From contig FNAW01000004.1 in the NCBI GenBank assembly GCA_900102115.1, positions 62,001-126,000 of the forward strand: a DNA stretch of 64,000 nucleotides. The letters are read 5' to 3'. Positions within the stretch are counted from its first letter, which is position 1; every line of letters starts with the position of its first letter. Below are positions 15,429 to 24,795 of this stretch, one piece after another. The stretch comes from Blastococcus fimeti. GTDB lineage: Bacteria > Actinomycetota > Actinomycetes > Mycobacteriales > Geodermatophilaceae. The position numbers and the translations under genes were made by a program. Under the pieces are notes generated by a model that saw only the letters and a list, made by a program, of their open reading frames with translations, had not been told where the DNA came from and did no database searches.

Positions 15429-17474
15429 GTGAAGGGGTTCACCAAGGCCGCCGTCCCGGTCGGCGTCGTCGCGATCGTGCTCATGCTGGTCGTGCCCATG
15501 CCGGCTGCCCTCATGGACCTGCTGATCGGCCTGAACCTCGCCGTGTCGCTGCTGATCCTGCTGGTGGCGATGCAGATCCGGAAGCCGCTGGACTTCGCGG
15601 TCTTCCCGTCGCTGCTGCTCATCGCCACGCTGTTCCGGCTGGCCCTGAACGTCTCCTCGACGCGACTGGTGCTCACCGACGGCTACGCCGGCAAGGTGAT
15701 CGAGGCCTTCGGCCACATCGTCATCGCCGGCTCGCTGGTCGTCGGCCTGGTCATCTTCGTGATCCTCACCGTCGTGCAGTTCGTGGTCATCACCAACGGT
15801 GCCGGGCGCGTGGCCGAGGTCGGCGCCCGCTTCACCCTCGACGCCATGCCCGGCAAGCAGATGGCCATCGACGCCGACCTCAACGCCGGGCTGATCAACG
15901 AGGCGCAGGCGCGCAAGCGCCGCCACGAGGTCACCGCCGAGGCCGACTTCTACGGCTCGATGGACGGTGCGTCGAAGTTCGTCAAGGGCGACGCCATCGC
16001 CGGCATCATCGTGACCCTGGTCAACCTCATCGGCGGGTTCGCGATCGGCGTCATGCAGCGCGGCATGGCCCCCGGCGAGGCCGTCTCCACCTACTCGCTG
16101 CTGACCGTCGGCGACGGCCTGGTCTCGATGATCCCGGCGCTGCTGATGTCCACCGCGACCGGCATCATCGTCACCCGGTCGGCCACCGAGGGCGACATGG
16201 GTACCGACCTCATCGCCCAGCTCGGCCGGTTCAAGCAGCCGGTGCGGATCGCCGGCGGGGCCTCGCTCGCACTGTGCCTCATCCCGGGTCTGCCCAAGCT
16301 GCCCTTCCTGATCGTCGGCGGGCTGTTCCTCTTCGCCGCGGCCCGGTTGACCGAGACGCCGGAGGTCGACGAGGAGGCCGAGGCCGCCGCCGCGGCGATC
16401 GAGGCCGAGCCGCAGCCGGACTCCCCCGAGGCCATCGTCGAGAAGATGCGGGTCGACCCGCTGGAGCTCGAGGTCGCCTTCGACCTGGTCGAGCTGGTCG
16501 ACGCCTCCCGCGGCGGTGACCTGCTCGACCGGGTCAAGGCGCTGCGCCGAAAGGTGGCCATGGAGACCGGCCTGGTCATCCCGCTGGTGCGCACCCGCGA
16601 CAACCTCGACCTGCAGGCCTCGCAGTACGTCATCTGGCTCAACGGCGTGCCCGCCGCCAAGGGCATCTCGCCCGCCGGCACGGTGCTCGCCATCGGCGAC
16701 AACCTCGACGGGCTGCCCGGCAAGGCCACCCGCGAGCCGGTCTTCGGGCTGGCCGCCAAGTGGGTTCCGGTCGAGCTGCAGCGGGCCGCCGAGATGGCCG
16801 GCGCCACCGTCGTCGACCGCTCCTCGGTGATCACCACGCACCTCGCCGAGGTCGTCCGTCAGAACGCCGCGGACCTGCTCGGCCGCGAGGACGTGCGCCT
16901 GCTCGTGGAGATGATCCGCCGTACGCACCCCGTCGTCGTCGAGGAACTGACCCCCTCGCTGCTCACCCTGGGAGAGGTGCAACGGGTGTTGCACGCGTTG
17001 CTCGAAGAGGGTGTGTCGATCAGGGACCTGGTCCGCATCTTCGAGGCACTCTCTGTGCGTGCGAAGCAGTCGACGGACCTGGACGGACTGGTCGAGGCCG
17101 CGCGCAACGCACTCGGCTCGGCGATCAGCCACCCGTACGTGACCCCCGACGAGCGGCTGCACGTCTTCACCCTGGACCCCGCCTTCGAGCAGCGGCTCCT
17201 CGAGTCGGTGCGGCAGAGCGAGGCCGGCGCCGTGCTGGCCCTGGACGCCGGCACCGTCGACGCGCTGGTCGTGGGCTGCGGCGGGTTGCTCGAGGACGCC
17301 GAGCGCCAGGGCCTCTCCCCCGTGCTCGTGTGCTCGCCGCAGGTCCGCTCCGCCCTGGCGCGGCTCATGCGCCAGGTCCTGCCCCGCCTGCCGGTCATCT
17401 CGTACGCCGAGGTGTCCCGGACGGCTCAGATCGAATCGCTGGGAGTGGTGAGCGGTGCCGTTGCGATCCGTTGA
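15429..17474 (+). CDS. flhA: Flagellar export gate protein FlhA
   Basis: FlhA forms the nonameric export platform that couples ion flow to secretion. The 681-residue protein has eight N-terminal membrane segments, the family signature TLDAMPGKQMAIDADL near residue 138, RKRRHEVTAEADFYGSMDGA and a cytoplasmic domain (about 325-681) with SRGGDLLDRVKALRRK and TRREPVFGLAAKWV-like sequence. Start GTG 15429 gives VKGFTKAAVPVG directly before the first membrane segment; ribosome binding site weak. Overlaps the next gene by 20 nt. Confidence 0.95.
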   Translation: MKGFTKAAVPVGVVAIVLMLVVPMPAALMDLLIGLNLAVSLLILLVAMQIRKPLDFAVFPSLLLIATLFRLALNVSSTRLVLTDGYAGKVIEAFGHIVIAGSLVVGLVIFVILTVVQFVVITNGAGRVAEVGARFTLDAMPGKQMAIDADLNAGLINEAQARKRRHEVTAEADFYGSMDGASKFVKGDAIAGIIVTLVNLIGGFAIGVMQRGMAPGEAVSTYSLLTVGDGLVSMIPALLMSTATGIIVTRSATEGDMGTDLIAQLGRFKQPVRIAGGASLALCLIPGLPKLPFLIVGGLFLFAAARLTETPEVDEEAEAAAAAIEAEPQPDSPEAIVEKMRVDPLELEVAFDLVELVDASRGGDLLDRVKALRRKVAMETGLVIPLVRTRDNLDLQASQYVIWLNGVPAAKGISPAGTVLAIGDNLDGLPGKATREPVFGLAAKWVPVELQRAAEMAGATVVDRSSVITTHLAEVVRQNAADLLGREDVRLLVEMIRRTHPVVVEELTPSLLTLGEVQRVLHALLEEGVSIRDLVRIFEALSVRAKQSTDLDGLVEAARNALGSAISHPYVTPDERLHVFTLDPAFEQRLLESVRQSEAGAVLALDAGTVDALVVGCGGLLEDAERQGLSPVLVCSPQVRSALARLMRQVLPRLPVISYAEVSRTAQIESLGVVSGAVAIR

Positions 17475-20328
17475 GGCAGCCAGCCGGGACGACGCCATCG
17501 CGGCGGCACGGGAGCAGTTCGGCCCGTCCGCCCGGGTGGTCGGCGTGCGCCGGGTCCGCTCCGGCGGCGTGCTCGGGTTCTTCGCGACCGAGCGCTACGT
17601 CGCCGAGGTCGCACCCGAGCCGGCCGGCGCCCCGGGGCTGCCCGTCGCCGCGCCCGCCCGCCCGGCCGGCGCGCTGACCGAGGACCCGGACACCGGCTCG
17701 CTGCGCGCCTACGGCTCCCCCCTGGCCGCGGCCTCACCGGCCCGGGCGCGCCCCGCTCCGCCGCGCAACGGCGCAGCTGCGTGGGCCGCCGCGGCGGCCC
17801 GTTCGAGCAGCCCGGCCGTGCGCGCGACCCCCGAGCTCGTCGGTGCCTCCTCGGGTGCCGGACGCCGGCCCGGTCTCCCCGAAGCTGGTCTGCCCGAGCC
17901 AGCGGACGACGACCTGGTCGACGAGCTTGCCGGCCTGCTCGGCGTCCCGGCCGCGCCGCCCGAGCGGGATGTCCCGGCGCCCGCGGTGCCCGCTTCCCGT
18001 TTCGGTGTCGCCCCGGCCACCTTCCCGCGCACCACCCGCTCGACCCTCCCGCCGGCGCCGCCGGTCGAGGACGACGAGCCCGTAGCTCCCTCCGCCCCCG
18101 TGTCCGGCGCGCCCTCACCGTTCACCGCCGCGCTCGCGCGGATGGTGGCCGGCGACCGGGACGTCCAGCACGCGGTGCGCGAGGCCCTGCAGACGTCGGA
18201 CGCCGCCCGGCCGGGCGACGAGCAGGACGGGACCCGGGCCCCGCAGCCCGAGCCCGAGGCAACGAGTTCGTCAGCGGTGCGGTCGCGCCAGGAGGAGGAA
18301 ACGGTGGGAGACCAGGTCATCGCGCCGCCTTCTCCGTCGGTCGACGAGCGCGCGGAGTTCGCCGCCTGGGCGGACGAGTCGTTCGCGGACACGGCTGTCC
18401 CGGAGTCGTCCTTCCCGGAGCCGACGTTCGTGGAGCCGACGTTCGTGGAGCCGACGTTCGTGGACATGTCGTTCCTCGACGAGCCGGCCGTCATCGAGCC
18501 GGCGGTCATCGAGCCGGCCGTCATCGAGCCGGCGGCTGCCGAGCCGGTGTCCCGCGAGGAGGCGATCGCCGAGATGCTGCGCGCCGCCCTGGCCGAGGGG
18601 CACTCGGACGACGCCCTCGCCGGCATCCTGCGCGCGGTCGTGGCCGGCGACTCGCCGCAGGACGTGCTGGCGGAGTCGGTCGAGGTCGCTGCCGAGGCGC
18701 CCGCCGTCGAGATGGTGCCCGTCCTGGACGAGGCCCCCGTCGTCGAGGTGGTCGCCGAGGTCGAGGCCGTCGTCGACGAGCCCGCCCCCGCCGTCTCGCA
18801 GTTCGACCTGTTCTCCCCGGTGACCCCGCGGGCGGTCGTCGCTCCGGCCGCTGCCGCGCCGGAGCCGTCGGCGCCCGTCCAGCTGTGGGGCGAGGCACCG
18901 ACCCCGACCCCGGCCCCGGCCCCGACGTTCGCAACCACCACGCCGAACGCCGACATCTGGGGCCGGACCGCAGCGGCGGTGCCGGCCGCGACGTCGCTGT
19001 TCGGCGCTCCGCAGGTCGAGACCCCACTGGTCGAGACCCCGCTGGTCGACACGCCGCTGTTCGACACGCCGCTGTTCGCGACGCCCGGCATCGAGGTGGC
19101 TGACGACGAGGCCGTCGCCGCAGAGCCCGTCGAGGCCGTCACCGTCGAGGCCCTCACCGTCGAGGCGGAGCAGATCCTCACCGAGGACACCGTCGCCGAG
19201 GACATCGCCGCCGAGACCCCTGTGGAGGAGACCGGCACCGCGCCGGCCCTCGAGGTGGCACCGCTGCTCGCCCGCACCGCCAGCGACCCGGCGCCGCTCC
19301 CCCGGGCGGCGAGCATGGACGCGACCACCGTCATGCCGCCGCTGTCGCTCCTGCCGGGATCGTCGTCGCGCGGCCGCGGGCTGCCGCCGGTGCCGCCGCG
19401 CTCCGGCCGTCCTCCGGTGCCGCCGTCCTCCGGGCGGGGAACCGCGGGCACCGAGGGCCCGGCGTCCTCCGTCCGCACCGCCGACCTGCTGGCCACCGTG
19501 ACCCGGCTCCCCGTGGCGCCGCTCATGGCCACACCCGAGACCCCCGACATGCCGGAGCTCGCCGAGGCCGACGGTTCGGGTCTGCTGGACTCGCCGGTGC
19601 TGCCCGCCGCCGTGCCCGAGCGGCCGACCCGGGTGCGCATCGCCCCGCCGCGCACCCCCGCGGAGGTGGTGTCCCGGCTCGCCGACCTCGGCGTCCCGGC
19701 CGACCTGCTCGGCACGGCGTTCCTTGCCGACGTCGAGGCCTCCGGCACCTACGCCGCGCTCACCCGCGTGCTCGCCGACCGGCTCCCGGAGCCGCCGGAG
19801 CTCCCGACCGGCGCCGCCGACGTCCTGTTCCTCGTGGGCCCGGGCGTGGAGACGCTGCGCGCCGCGCGCTCGCTGGCCGCGACCCTGCGGCTGGACCCCG
19901 ACCGCGTCCAGTGGGCCACCCGCGGCGACCTCGTCGGCCTGGCCCCCGAGGCCAGCCGGATGAGCACGATCGACGGGGCGCTGCGCCGCCGCCAGGACGC
20001 GGCGTCGTCCGGCACCGTGACGATCGTCGCCGTGGACGCACCGCTGCGCGCCGACGCCTACTGGATGGCGCAGATGCTGGCCATCTGGACGCCGGTCGCG
20101 GTGTGGGCCGTCGTCGAGGCGACCCGCAAGCCCGAGGACCTCGAGCACTGGCTCGACGGCCTGACCCGGGTGGACGCCCTGGTCGTCCAGGACACCGATC
20201 TCTCCGCCGACCCCGCCGCCGTGCTGGACCGCCTGGCCGCTCCGGTGGCCGTGGTCGACGGTCTGCGCGCCACGCCGCACCGGTGGGCGTCGGTGCTCTG
20301 CGAGCGGCTGGAGAGCGCGCCGGCATGA
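17455..20328 (+). CDS. FlhF-like protein with a degenerate GTPase domain and long repetitive linker
   Basis: The 957-residue product begins with an FlhF-type N-domain (residues 1-50: EAASRDDAIAAAREQFGPSA, then VVGVRRVRSGGVLGFF). A long acidic, Ala/Pro/Glu/Val-rich linker follows (about 60-720), including pentapeptide repeats at 322-336, 343-357 and 521-540. The last 235 residues look like an SRP-GTPase (NG) domain: VSRLADLGVPADLLG, then DVLFLVGPGVETLRAARSLA where the P-loop should be, and WAVVEATRKPEDLEHWLDGL. The GxxGxGKT residues are absent, so GTP binding is doubtful. FlhF normally sets flagellar position/number next to FlhA; this may be a scaffold version. Start GTG overlaps the flhA end. 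Confidence 0.82.
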   Translation: MPLRSVEAASRDDAIAAAREQFGPSARVVGVRRVRSGGVLGFFATERYVAEVAPEPAGAPGLPVAAPARPAGALTEDPDTGSLRAYGSPLAAASPARARPAPPRNGAAAWAAAAARSSSPAVRATPELVGASSGAGRRPGLPEAGLPEPADDDLVDELAGLLGVPAAPPERDVPAPAVPASRFGVAPATFPRTTRSTLPPAPPVEDDEPVAPSAPVSGAPSPFTAALARMVAGDRDVQHAVREALQTSDAARPGDEQDGTRAPQPEPEATSSSAVRSRQEEETVGDQVIAPPSPSVDERAEFAAWADESFADTAVPESSFPEPTFVEPTFVEPTFVDMSFLDEPAVIEPAVIEPAVIEPAAAEPVSREEAIAEMLRAALAEGHSDDALAGILRAVVAGDSPQDVLAESVEVAAEAPAVEMVPVLDEAPVVEVVAEVEAVVDEPAPAVSQFDLFSPVTPRAVVAPAAAAPEPSAPVQLWGEAPTPTPAPAPTFATTTPNADIWGRTAAAVPAATSLFGAPQVETPLVETPLVDTPLFDTPLFATPGIEVADDEAVAAEPVEAVTVEALTVEAEQILTEDTVAEDIAAETPVEETGTAPALEVAPLLARTASDPAPLPRAASMDATTVMPPLSLLPGSSSRGRGLPPVPPRSGRPPVPPSSGRGTAGTEGPASSVRTADLLATVTRLPVAPLMATPETPDMPELAEADGSGLLDSPVLPAAVPERPTRVRIAPPRTPAEVVSRLADLGVPADLLGTAFLADVEASGTYAALTRVLADRLPEPPELPTGAADVLFLVGPGVETLRAARSLAATLRLDPDRVQWATRGDLVGLAPEASRMSTIDGALRRRQDAASSGTVTIVAVDAPLRADAYWMAQMLAIWTPVAVWAVVEATRKPEDLEHWLDGLTRVDALVVQDTDLSADPAAVLDRLAAPVAVVDGLRATPHRWASVLCERLESAPA
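18418..18462 (+). repeat. 3 x 15-bp tandem repeat (EPTFV) in the FlhF-like gene
   Basis: Three exact copies of GAGCCGACGTTCGTG run head to tail at 18418, 18433 and 18448, encoding EPTFV three times. The unit is a multiple of three, so copy-number change would keep the frame. Confidence 0.9.
18481..18525 (+). repeat. 3 x 15-bp tandem repeat (EPAVI) in the FlhF-like gene
   Basis: GAGCCGGCCGTCATC is repeated three times (middle copy differs by one base), giving EPAVI three times. It begins only 19 nt after the EPTFV array. Confidence 0.9.
19015..19074 (+). repeat. 4 x 15-bp tandem repeat (V/F-E/D-T-P-L) in the FlhF-like gene
   Basis: Four degenerate copies of GTCGAGACCCCGCTG at 19015, 19030, 19045 and 19060 encode VETPL, VETPL, VDTPL and FDTPL. 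A fifth partial unit (FATPG) follows. The divergence between copies suggests an older array than the one at 18418. Confidence 0.85.
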
Positions 20329-20570
20329 GCCCGTTCCGGTGGGACGTGCTGCTGGTGGGCTTCCTGCTGGCCCTGCCGGTCCTCGCGCTCGGGCTGCGCG
20401 GGGACTTCACCGCGGAGGAGGTGACCCTCCGGCTGCCGTGGTGCCTGGCCGCCGGGTGGGCGGCGGTGGCGCTGCTGCACGTCGCGACCGCTCCCCGCAC
20501 ACCTGCCCGCACCGGGTCGTCCACCCGGAGCCGGAAGCCGGCGACGGCCGAGGACGAGCCCGCTCTCTGA
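20325..20570 (+). CDS. Small membrane protein at the end of the flagellar cluster
   Basis: 81 residues starting at an ATG that overlaps the stop of the FlhF-like gene (ATGA), so it is translated with it. Two membrane helices are visible: WDVLLVGFLLALPVLALGL and LPWCLAAGWAAVALLHVA, joined by a charged turn, followed by an Arg/Ser-rich then acidic tail of 30 residues. No family is recognised. Coupling suggests a role linked to the FlhF-like protein, for example as its membrane anchor; that is inference. Confidence 0.7.
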   Translation: MSPFRWDVLLVGFLLALPVLALGLRGDFTAEEVTLRLPWCLAAGWAAVALLHVATAPRTPARTGSSTRSRKPATAEDEPAL

Positions 20571-20600
20571 CCGCCCGGTCCGCCCTCGTGGCGCACCTCT

Positions 20601-20659
20601 CGGGGCGTTTCTCGTGCTTCGGCGGTCCTGCAGCACCCCGGAGCGCGAGGAGACCCCCG
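20601..20659. terminator. Hairpin closing the flagellar cluster
   Basis: 20601-20622 pairs with 20638-20659 over 22 positions, mostly G-C with several G-U pairs, around a 15-nt loop. It lies 30 nt after the last flagellar gene. Its arm contains TTCTCGTGCTTCGG, closely similar to an arm of the hairpin at 21625-21686. Confidence 0.6.
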
Positions 20660-20745
20660 GTAGGCCGCTGTCCACAGGGCGCCGGCCCGTCCACGAATCG
20701 CGTCCACTCGACCGCTGACCCGGGCGCGCGGGCCAGCGTTGCCCC

Positions 20746-21617
20746 ATGACGACGAACCCCGAGCCGACCGTGCCGTTGCGCCTCCGCCGCGAGGCCGTCC
20801 GCGACGGGTGGTCCGACGACGAGCTCGCCCGGCTGGTCCGGGCGGGTGAGCTGGCGCGACTGCGCCGGGGTGCCTACGTCGACGGGTTCCTGCCGGCGGA
20901 TCCGGCCGAGCGCCATCGCCTCCTGATCCGGGCCACGCTGGCCGGCCTTCGGCGAAGCGCCGTGGTCAGCCACCAGTCCGCGGCCGTGCTGCACGGCCTA
21001 CCGCTCTGGGATGTCGCCCTGGACCGCGTACACGTCACGCGACGTCCGCCGGCGTGGACCGACTCGGGCACGGTGCTGCGGTGCCACGTCGCCCAGCTGC
21101 ACGACGACGAGATCGAGGAGATCGACGACCTCCCGGTCACGTCGGCCACGCGCACGGCGCTGGACCTGGCGCGCTCCCTCCCCCACGAGGCCGCCGTCGT
21201 CGCGCTGGACGCGGCGCTGCACCAGGGGCTGCTCGGGCACGACGAACTGCGCGAGCGGCTGTTCGACCTCGCAGGCACACCGGGCAGTCGTGCAGCCGGG
21301 TGCTGCTGCACCGGTGGGGCGTGCCCCCGTCGGCGCTGCAGCACGAGGTCCGCAGCGCCGGTGGGCTGCTGATCGCGCGGACCGACTTCGTGTGGGAGGA
21401 GCACGACCTGGTCGGCGAGTTCGACGGCCGGGTGAAGTACGGGCGCCTGGTGCGCCCCGGCCAGGATCCCGGAGACGCGGTGTTCGAGGAGAAGCGCCGC
21501 GAGGACGCCGTCCGGGACGAGGGGTGGCGCATGACGCGGTGGGTGTGGGCCGACCTGCGCGCCGGGCACCGACTGGCCGCGCGGGTGCGTGGAGCACGCG
21601 ACCGGGGCCGTCGGTGA
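20746..21617 (+). pseudogene. Broken AbiEi-antitoxin-like/DUF559-type protein gene
   Basis: The first frame (20746 to about 21290) encodes a winged-helix N-domain of the AbiEi/type IV antitoxin type (LARLVRAGELARLRRGAYVD) and the following domain with VSHQSAAVLHGLPLWD and PVTSATRTALDLAR. Around 21285-21300 the reading shifts by -1: the rest of the family continues in another frame as VLLHRWGVPPSALQHEV, then FVWEEHDLVGEFDGRVKYGR, a PD-(D/E)xK-like endonuclease-fold signature, to 21617. A short connecting segment also appears deleted. In intact relatives both halves are one protein of about 300 residues. No toxin partner is adjacent. Confidence 0.8.
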
Positions 21618-21624
21618 CCAGCTG

Positions 21625-21686
21625 TGGGGGTGTTCCTCGCGCTCCCGGGATCCTGCCGCGTCCCGGAAGCGCGAGAACCACTCCCA
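21625..21686. terminator. Bidirectional hairpin between the pseudogene and phoH2
   Basis: 21625-21651 pairs with 21660-21686 at 22 of 27 positions, most of the rest being G-U, around an 8-nt loop. It separates two convergent genes and ends 8 nt from the phoH2 stop, so it can serve both strands. Confidence 0.75.
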
Positions 21687-21694
21687 GAGCGGGG

Positions 21695-22990
21695 TCAGAG
21701 GGGCAGGTCCTCCAGCATCTCGGTGACCAGCGCGGCGATCGGCGAGCGCTCGGAGCGGGTCAGCGTGATGTGGGCGAACAGCGGGTGCCCCTTGAGGTTC
21801 TCGACCACCGCGGCGATGCCGTCGTGCCGGCCCACGCGCAGGTTGTCGCGCTGGGCGACGTCGTGGGTGAGCACCACCCGCGACCCCGCACCCAGCCGGG
21901 AGAGCACGGTGAGCAGCACGCCGCGCTCCAGCGACTGGGCCTCGTCGACGATCACGAAGGAGTCGTGCAGCGACCGCCCGCGGATGTGCGTGAGCGGCAG
22001 CACCTCGATGAGCCCCCGGTCGGCGATCTCGTCCAGCACGGCGGTCGAGACCAGGGCGCCCAGGGTGTCGTAGACAGCCTGTGCCCAGGGCGACATCTTG
22101 TCGCCCTCGCTGCCCGGCAGGTAGCCGAGCTCCTGCCCTCCGACGGCGTACAGCGGCCGGAAGATGACGACCTTCTTGTGCGCCCGGCGCTCCATCACCG
22201 ACTCCAGCCCGGCGCACAGCGCCAGCGCCGACTTGCCGGTGCCCGCCCGGCCGCCGAGGGAGATGATGCCGACGTCGGGGTCGAGCAGGAGGTCCAGGGC
22301 CACCCGCTGCTCGGCCGAGCGGCCGTGCAGGCCGAACGCCTCCCGGTCACCGCGCACCAGCCGCACCTGCTTGTCCGGCAGCACCCGGCCGAGGGCGGAG
22401 CCGCGCGAGGACATCAGCACCAGCCCGGTGTGCGTCGGCAGCTCGGCGGCGGACGGCAGGAAGACCTCGCCGCTCTCGTAGAGCTCACCGAGCTCCGCGT
22501 CCTCCACGGAGACCTCGGCCATGCCGGTCCACCCCGTGTCGACGGCGTCGTACACCCGGTACTCGTCGGTCGCCAGGCCCACCGCGGCCGCCTTCACCCG
22601 CAACGGCACGTCCTTGGTGATCAGGCAGACGTCGCGCCCCTCGGCCCGCAGGTTCAGCGCGACGACCATGATCCGGCTGTCGTTGCTGTCGTTGCGGAAC
22701 CCGGCCGGCAGGACCGACGGGTCGCTGTGGTTCAGCTCGACGTGCAGGGTGCCGCCGGCCTCCCCCACGGCCACCGGCGCGTCCAGCCGGCCGTACCGGA
22801 CCCGCAGGTCGTCGAGCATGCGCAGCGACTGGCGGGCGAACCAGCCCAGCTCGGGGTGGTCCCGCTTGGCCTCCAGCTCACCGATCACGACCAGCGGGAG
22901 CACCACGTCGGAATCGCCGAAGCGCAGCAGCGCACCGGGGTCGGAGAGCAGGACGGAGGTGTCGAGGACGTACGTGCGACGAGGGTTCAC
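21695..22990 (-). CDS. PhoH2-type protein: PIN domain plus PhoH ATPase
   Basis: A 431-residue fusion of an N-terminal PIN ribonuclease domain (about 1-140: [44 protein letters not shown]) and a C-terminal PhoH ATPase (about 215-431) with Walker [14 protein letters not shown] and Walker [12 protein letters not shown]. PhoH2 proteins act as RNA-unwinding ribonucleases. The GTG at 22990 has GGGAG 8 nt upstream; the 73-residue upstream extension is low-complexity and rejected. No antitoxin-like phoAT gene is seen upstream. The 262 nt upstream hold no gene. Confidence 0.92.
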   Translation of the reverse strand: MNPRRTYVLDTSVLLSDPGALLRFGDSDVVLPLVVIGELEAKRDHPELGWFARQSLRMLDDLRVRYGRLDAPVAVGEAGGTLHVELNHSDPSVLPAGFRNDSNDSRIMVVALNLRAEGRDVCLITKDVPLRVKAAAVGLATDEYRVYDAVDTGWTGMAEVSVEDAELGELYESGEVFLPSAAELPTHTGLVLMSSRGSALGRVLPDKQVRLVRGDREAFGLHGRSAEQRVALDLLLDPDVGIISLGGRAGTGKSALALCAGLESVMERRAHKKVVIFRPLYAVGGQELGYLPGSEGDKMSPWAQAVYDTLGALVSTAVLDEIADRGLIEVLPLTHIRGRSLHDSFVIVDEAQSLERGVLLTVLSRLGAGSRVVLTHDVAQRDNLRVGRHDGIAAVVENLKGHPLFAHITLTRSERSPIAALVTEMLEDLPL

Positions 22991-23252
22991 GAGACGACTC
23001 CCGTGGGGCGGCGGGCAGCGCGCCCCGACTCGAAGGTGACCGGGCCCCGGCACGGAGGCCGGGTACCGGCCCCCCTGGTCGACGAACTCGTCAGCACCAA
23101 CCGGGCCTCCCGCGAACGGCTCGGGCAAGTCCGGGCCGTTCGACGCGGACGTTAGGACGGAGTACCGACAAGAAGCCAGCGCCACCACGCCCCGAAACGC
23201 AACGTTCACCCGGCGGGGTACCTGCTGTCCCAGCCGTACCAGCGGTGGCCGA

Positions 23253-23549
23253 TCACTCCCAGGGCGGGCGCACGGCGGGTCGCTCGACGGTGTCGGTCCG
23301 GTGTCCGGGAAGCGGCGGCTCCGGCGGCCAGTCGTCGTCGGCCCCCCAGGCGCCGTCGTCCCGGGTGTCGTCCCGCACGGAGCGGCGGGGGCGGAGCGCC
23401 ACCAGCGCCCACACCAGGGGGACGGCGAGCACCGGCCACTGCACCGCCGGCTCGCCCAGCCGGATCATCCCGGCGATCAGGAAGACGGCGAGCCAGCCCG
23501 CCGTCCAGAGCCCCAGCACCCGGGCGCGCTGCGGGTCGCGGCGGCTCAC
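23253..23549 (-). CDS. Small two-helix membrane protein
   Basis: 98 residues with two membrane helices ([18 protein letters not shown] and [17 protein letters not shown]) and an acidic, Pro-rich cytoplasmic tail. The ATG overlaps the stop of the upstream DUF885 gene (ATGA), so the two are cotranslated. No family is recognised. Confidence 0.65.
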   Translation of the reverse strand: MSRRDPQRARVLGLWTAGWLAVFLIAGMIRLGEPAVQWPVLAVPLVWALVALRPRRSVRDDTRDDGAWGADDDWPPEPPLPGHRTDTVERPAVRPPWE

Positions 23550-24772
23550 GGCGTTCGGACGGCCGTGAGCTCACCGGCCACGGCGGCCGGGGTCAGCGGC
23601 TCGTCGAGCAGCCGGAGGAACCGGTCGGCGACCGGCTGACCCGCCGGGCGGGCGTCCAGCCACCGCGACAGCAGCCCGAAGCCCTCGACGTAGGTGGAGA
23701 TGTAGGCCCGCCACAGCGGATCGGTGAGGAACCGGATCTGCTGGCGGGCGCGGTCGCCCGCCACGAGCGACCAGCGCTGCAGGTAGGCGGCCACCTCGTC
23801 GGTGTCCGCGCTCCGGTCGTGCAGCAGGATCGCCGCGTCCTGACGCACCCGGTTCAGCGGCGCGGCCGCCGCGGCGATCCGCTCGGCGAGGGAGCCGTCG
23901 AAGCGCAGGCCGAGGTCGCCCAGGATCTCCGCGGACCAGGACCCCCACCCCTCGCCGATCGCCGCCTCCACGCCGAGGTCGGCCAGGCCCTCGGCCATGA
24001 GGCACTCGGGGGTGTTGACCAGGAACACCGTGTGCTCGGCGCGGCCGGCGCGCTCGACCAGCCCGAGCTCCTTGCGGCAGTGCTCGGTGTGGTGCCCCGG
24101 ATAGGACTCGTGGGCGACCAGGTGGGCCAGCTGGGACAGCCGGTGCGGCAGGTCGGCGTTGATCGCGACGCGCGACCGGAAGCCGCCCTCGTAGTAGTTG
24201 AAGCCCGACCAGGGCTTGTCGGTGACCACCTCGTACCGGACGGTCTCGGCCTCGGGCAGCCCGTACTGCCCCCGCACGCGGTCGCGCAGCGCACTGGACA
24301 GGGCGTGCACCGCGGCCTCGAGCCGGTCCGGGGGGCACTCCTCCCGGCGACGGTGGGCGGCGTACCGCTCGGTCAGCGACCCGCTGCCGGGCAGCAGCGC
24401 GTCCAGTTCGGCGTGCGCCGCGGCGTAGGTCGCCTCGTCCCCGAGGGAGACGTCGACCTGGAAGTAGCGGGACACCTCCTCGACGAACCCCACCGGTTCG
24501 CCGCTGAACTTGCGGGCGCTGCACTCCAGGCCGGTCAGCTGGCCGCGGAGGAACTCGGCCCGGTCGGCCGGCAGGCCCGCGGAGTCCAGCTCGCGGAGCA
24601 GGGCGCGGGCGCGGTCGCGCAGCTGCTGGGGCGTCGGTGCCGGCTCGTCGCCCACCTGCGCCCGGAGCCGCGGGTCACCGGTGAATGCGTCGACGAAACC
24701 GGGCTCGAGCCGGTCGAAGCGCAGCCCCAGCCGCACGTACTCCGCGGGCAGGTCGAGGGCTCCGGCGCTCAT
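23546..24772 (-). CDS. DUF885-family putative metallohydrolase
   Basis: 408 residues, largely helical, with the family core VAHESYPGHHTEH, a metal-binding HExxxGHH-like motif, preceded by KPWSGFNYYEGGFRSRVAIN and followed by ECLMAEGLADLGVEAAIG. DUF885 proteins look like zinc peptidases but substrates are not known. No signal peptide, so cytoplasmic. The ATG at 24772 begins MSAGALDLPAEYVRLGL, matching the family start; the frame upstream runs antisense-like through uppS and is rejected. Confidence 0.85.
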   Translation of the reverse strand: MSAGALDLPAEYVRLGLRFDRLEPGFVDAFTGDPRLRAQVGDEPAPTPQQLRDRARALLRELDSAGLPADRAEFLRGQLTGLECSARKFSGEPVGFVEEVSRYFQVDVSLGDEATYAAAHAELDALLPGSGSLTERYAAHRRREECPPDRLEAAVHALSSALRDRVRGQYGLPEAETVRYEVVTDKPWSGFNYYEGGFRSRVAINADLPHRLSQLAHLVAHESYPGHHTEHCRKELGLVERAGRAEHTVFLVNTPECLMAEGLADLGVEAAIGEGWGSWSAEILGDLGLRFDGSLAERIAAAAAPLNRVRQDAAILLHDRSADTDEVAAYLQRWSLVAGDRARQQIRFLTDPLWRAYISTYVEGFGLLSRWLDARPAGQPVADRFLRLLDEPLTPAAVAGELTAVRTP

Positions 24773-24795
24773 GCGGGCAGTCTGGCAGCCGCCGG

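Noticed and set aside
21624..22073. Frame on the + strand opposite phoH2
   Set aside because: Ser/Arg-rich translation without family features; phoH2 is certain on the other strand.
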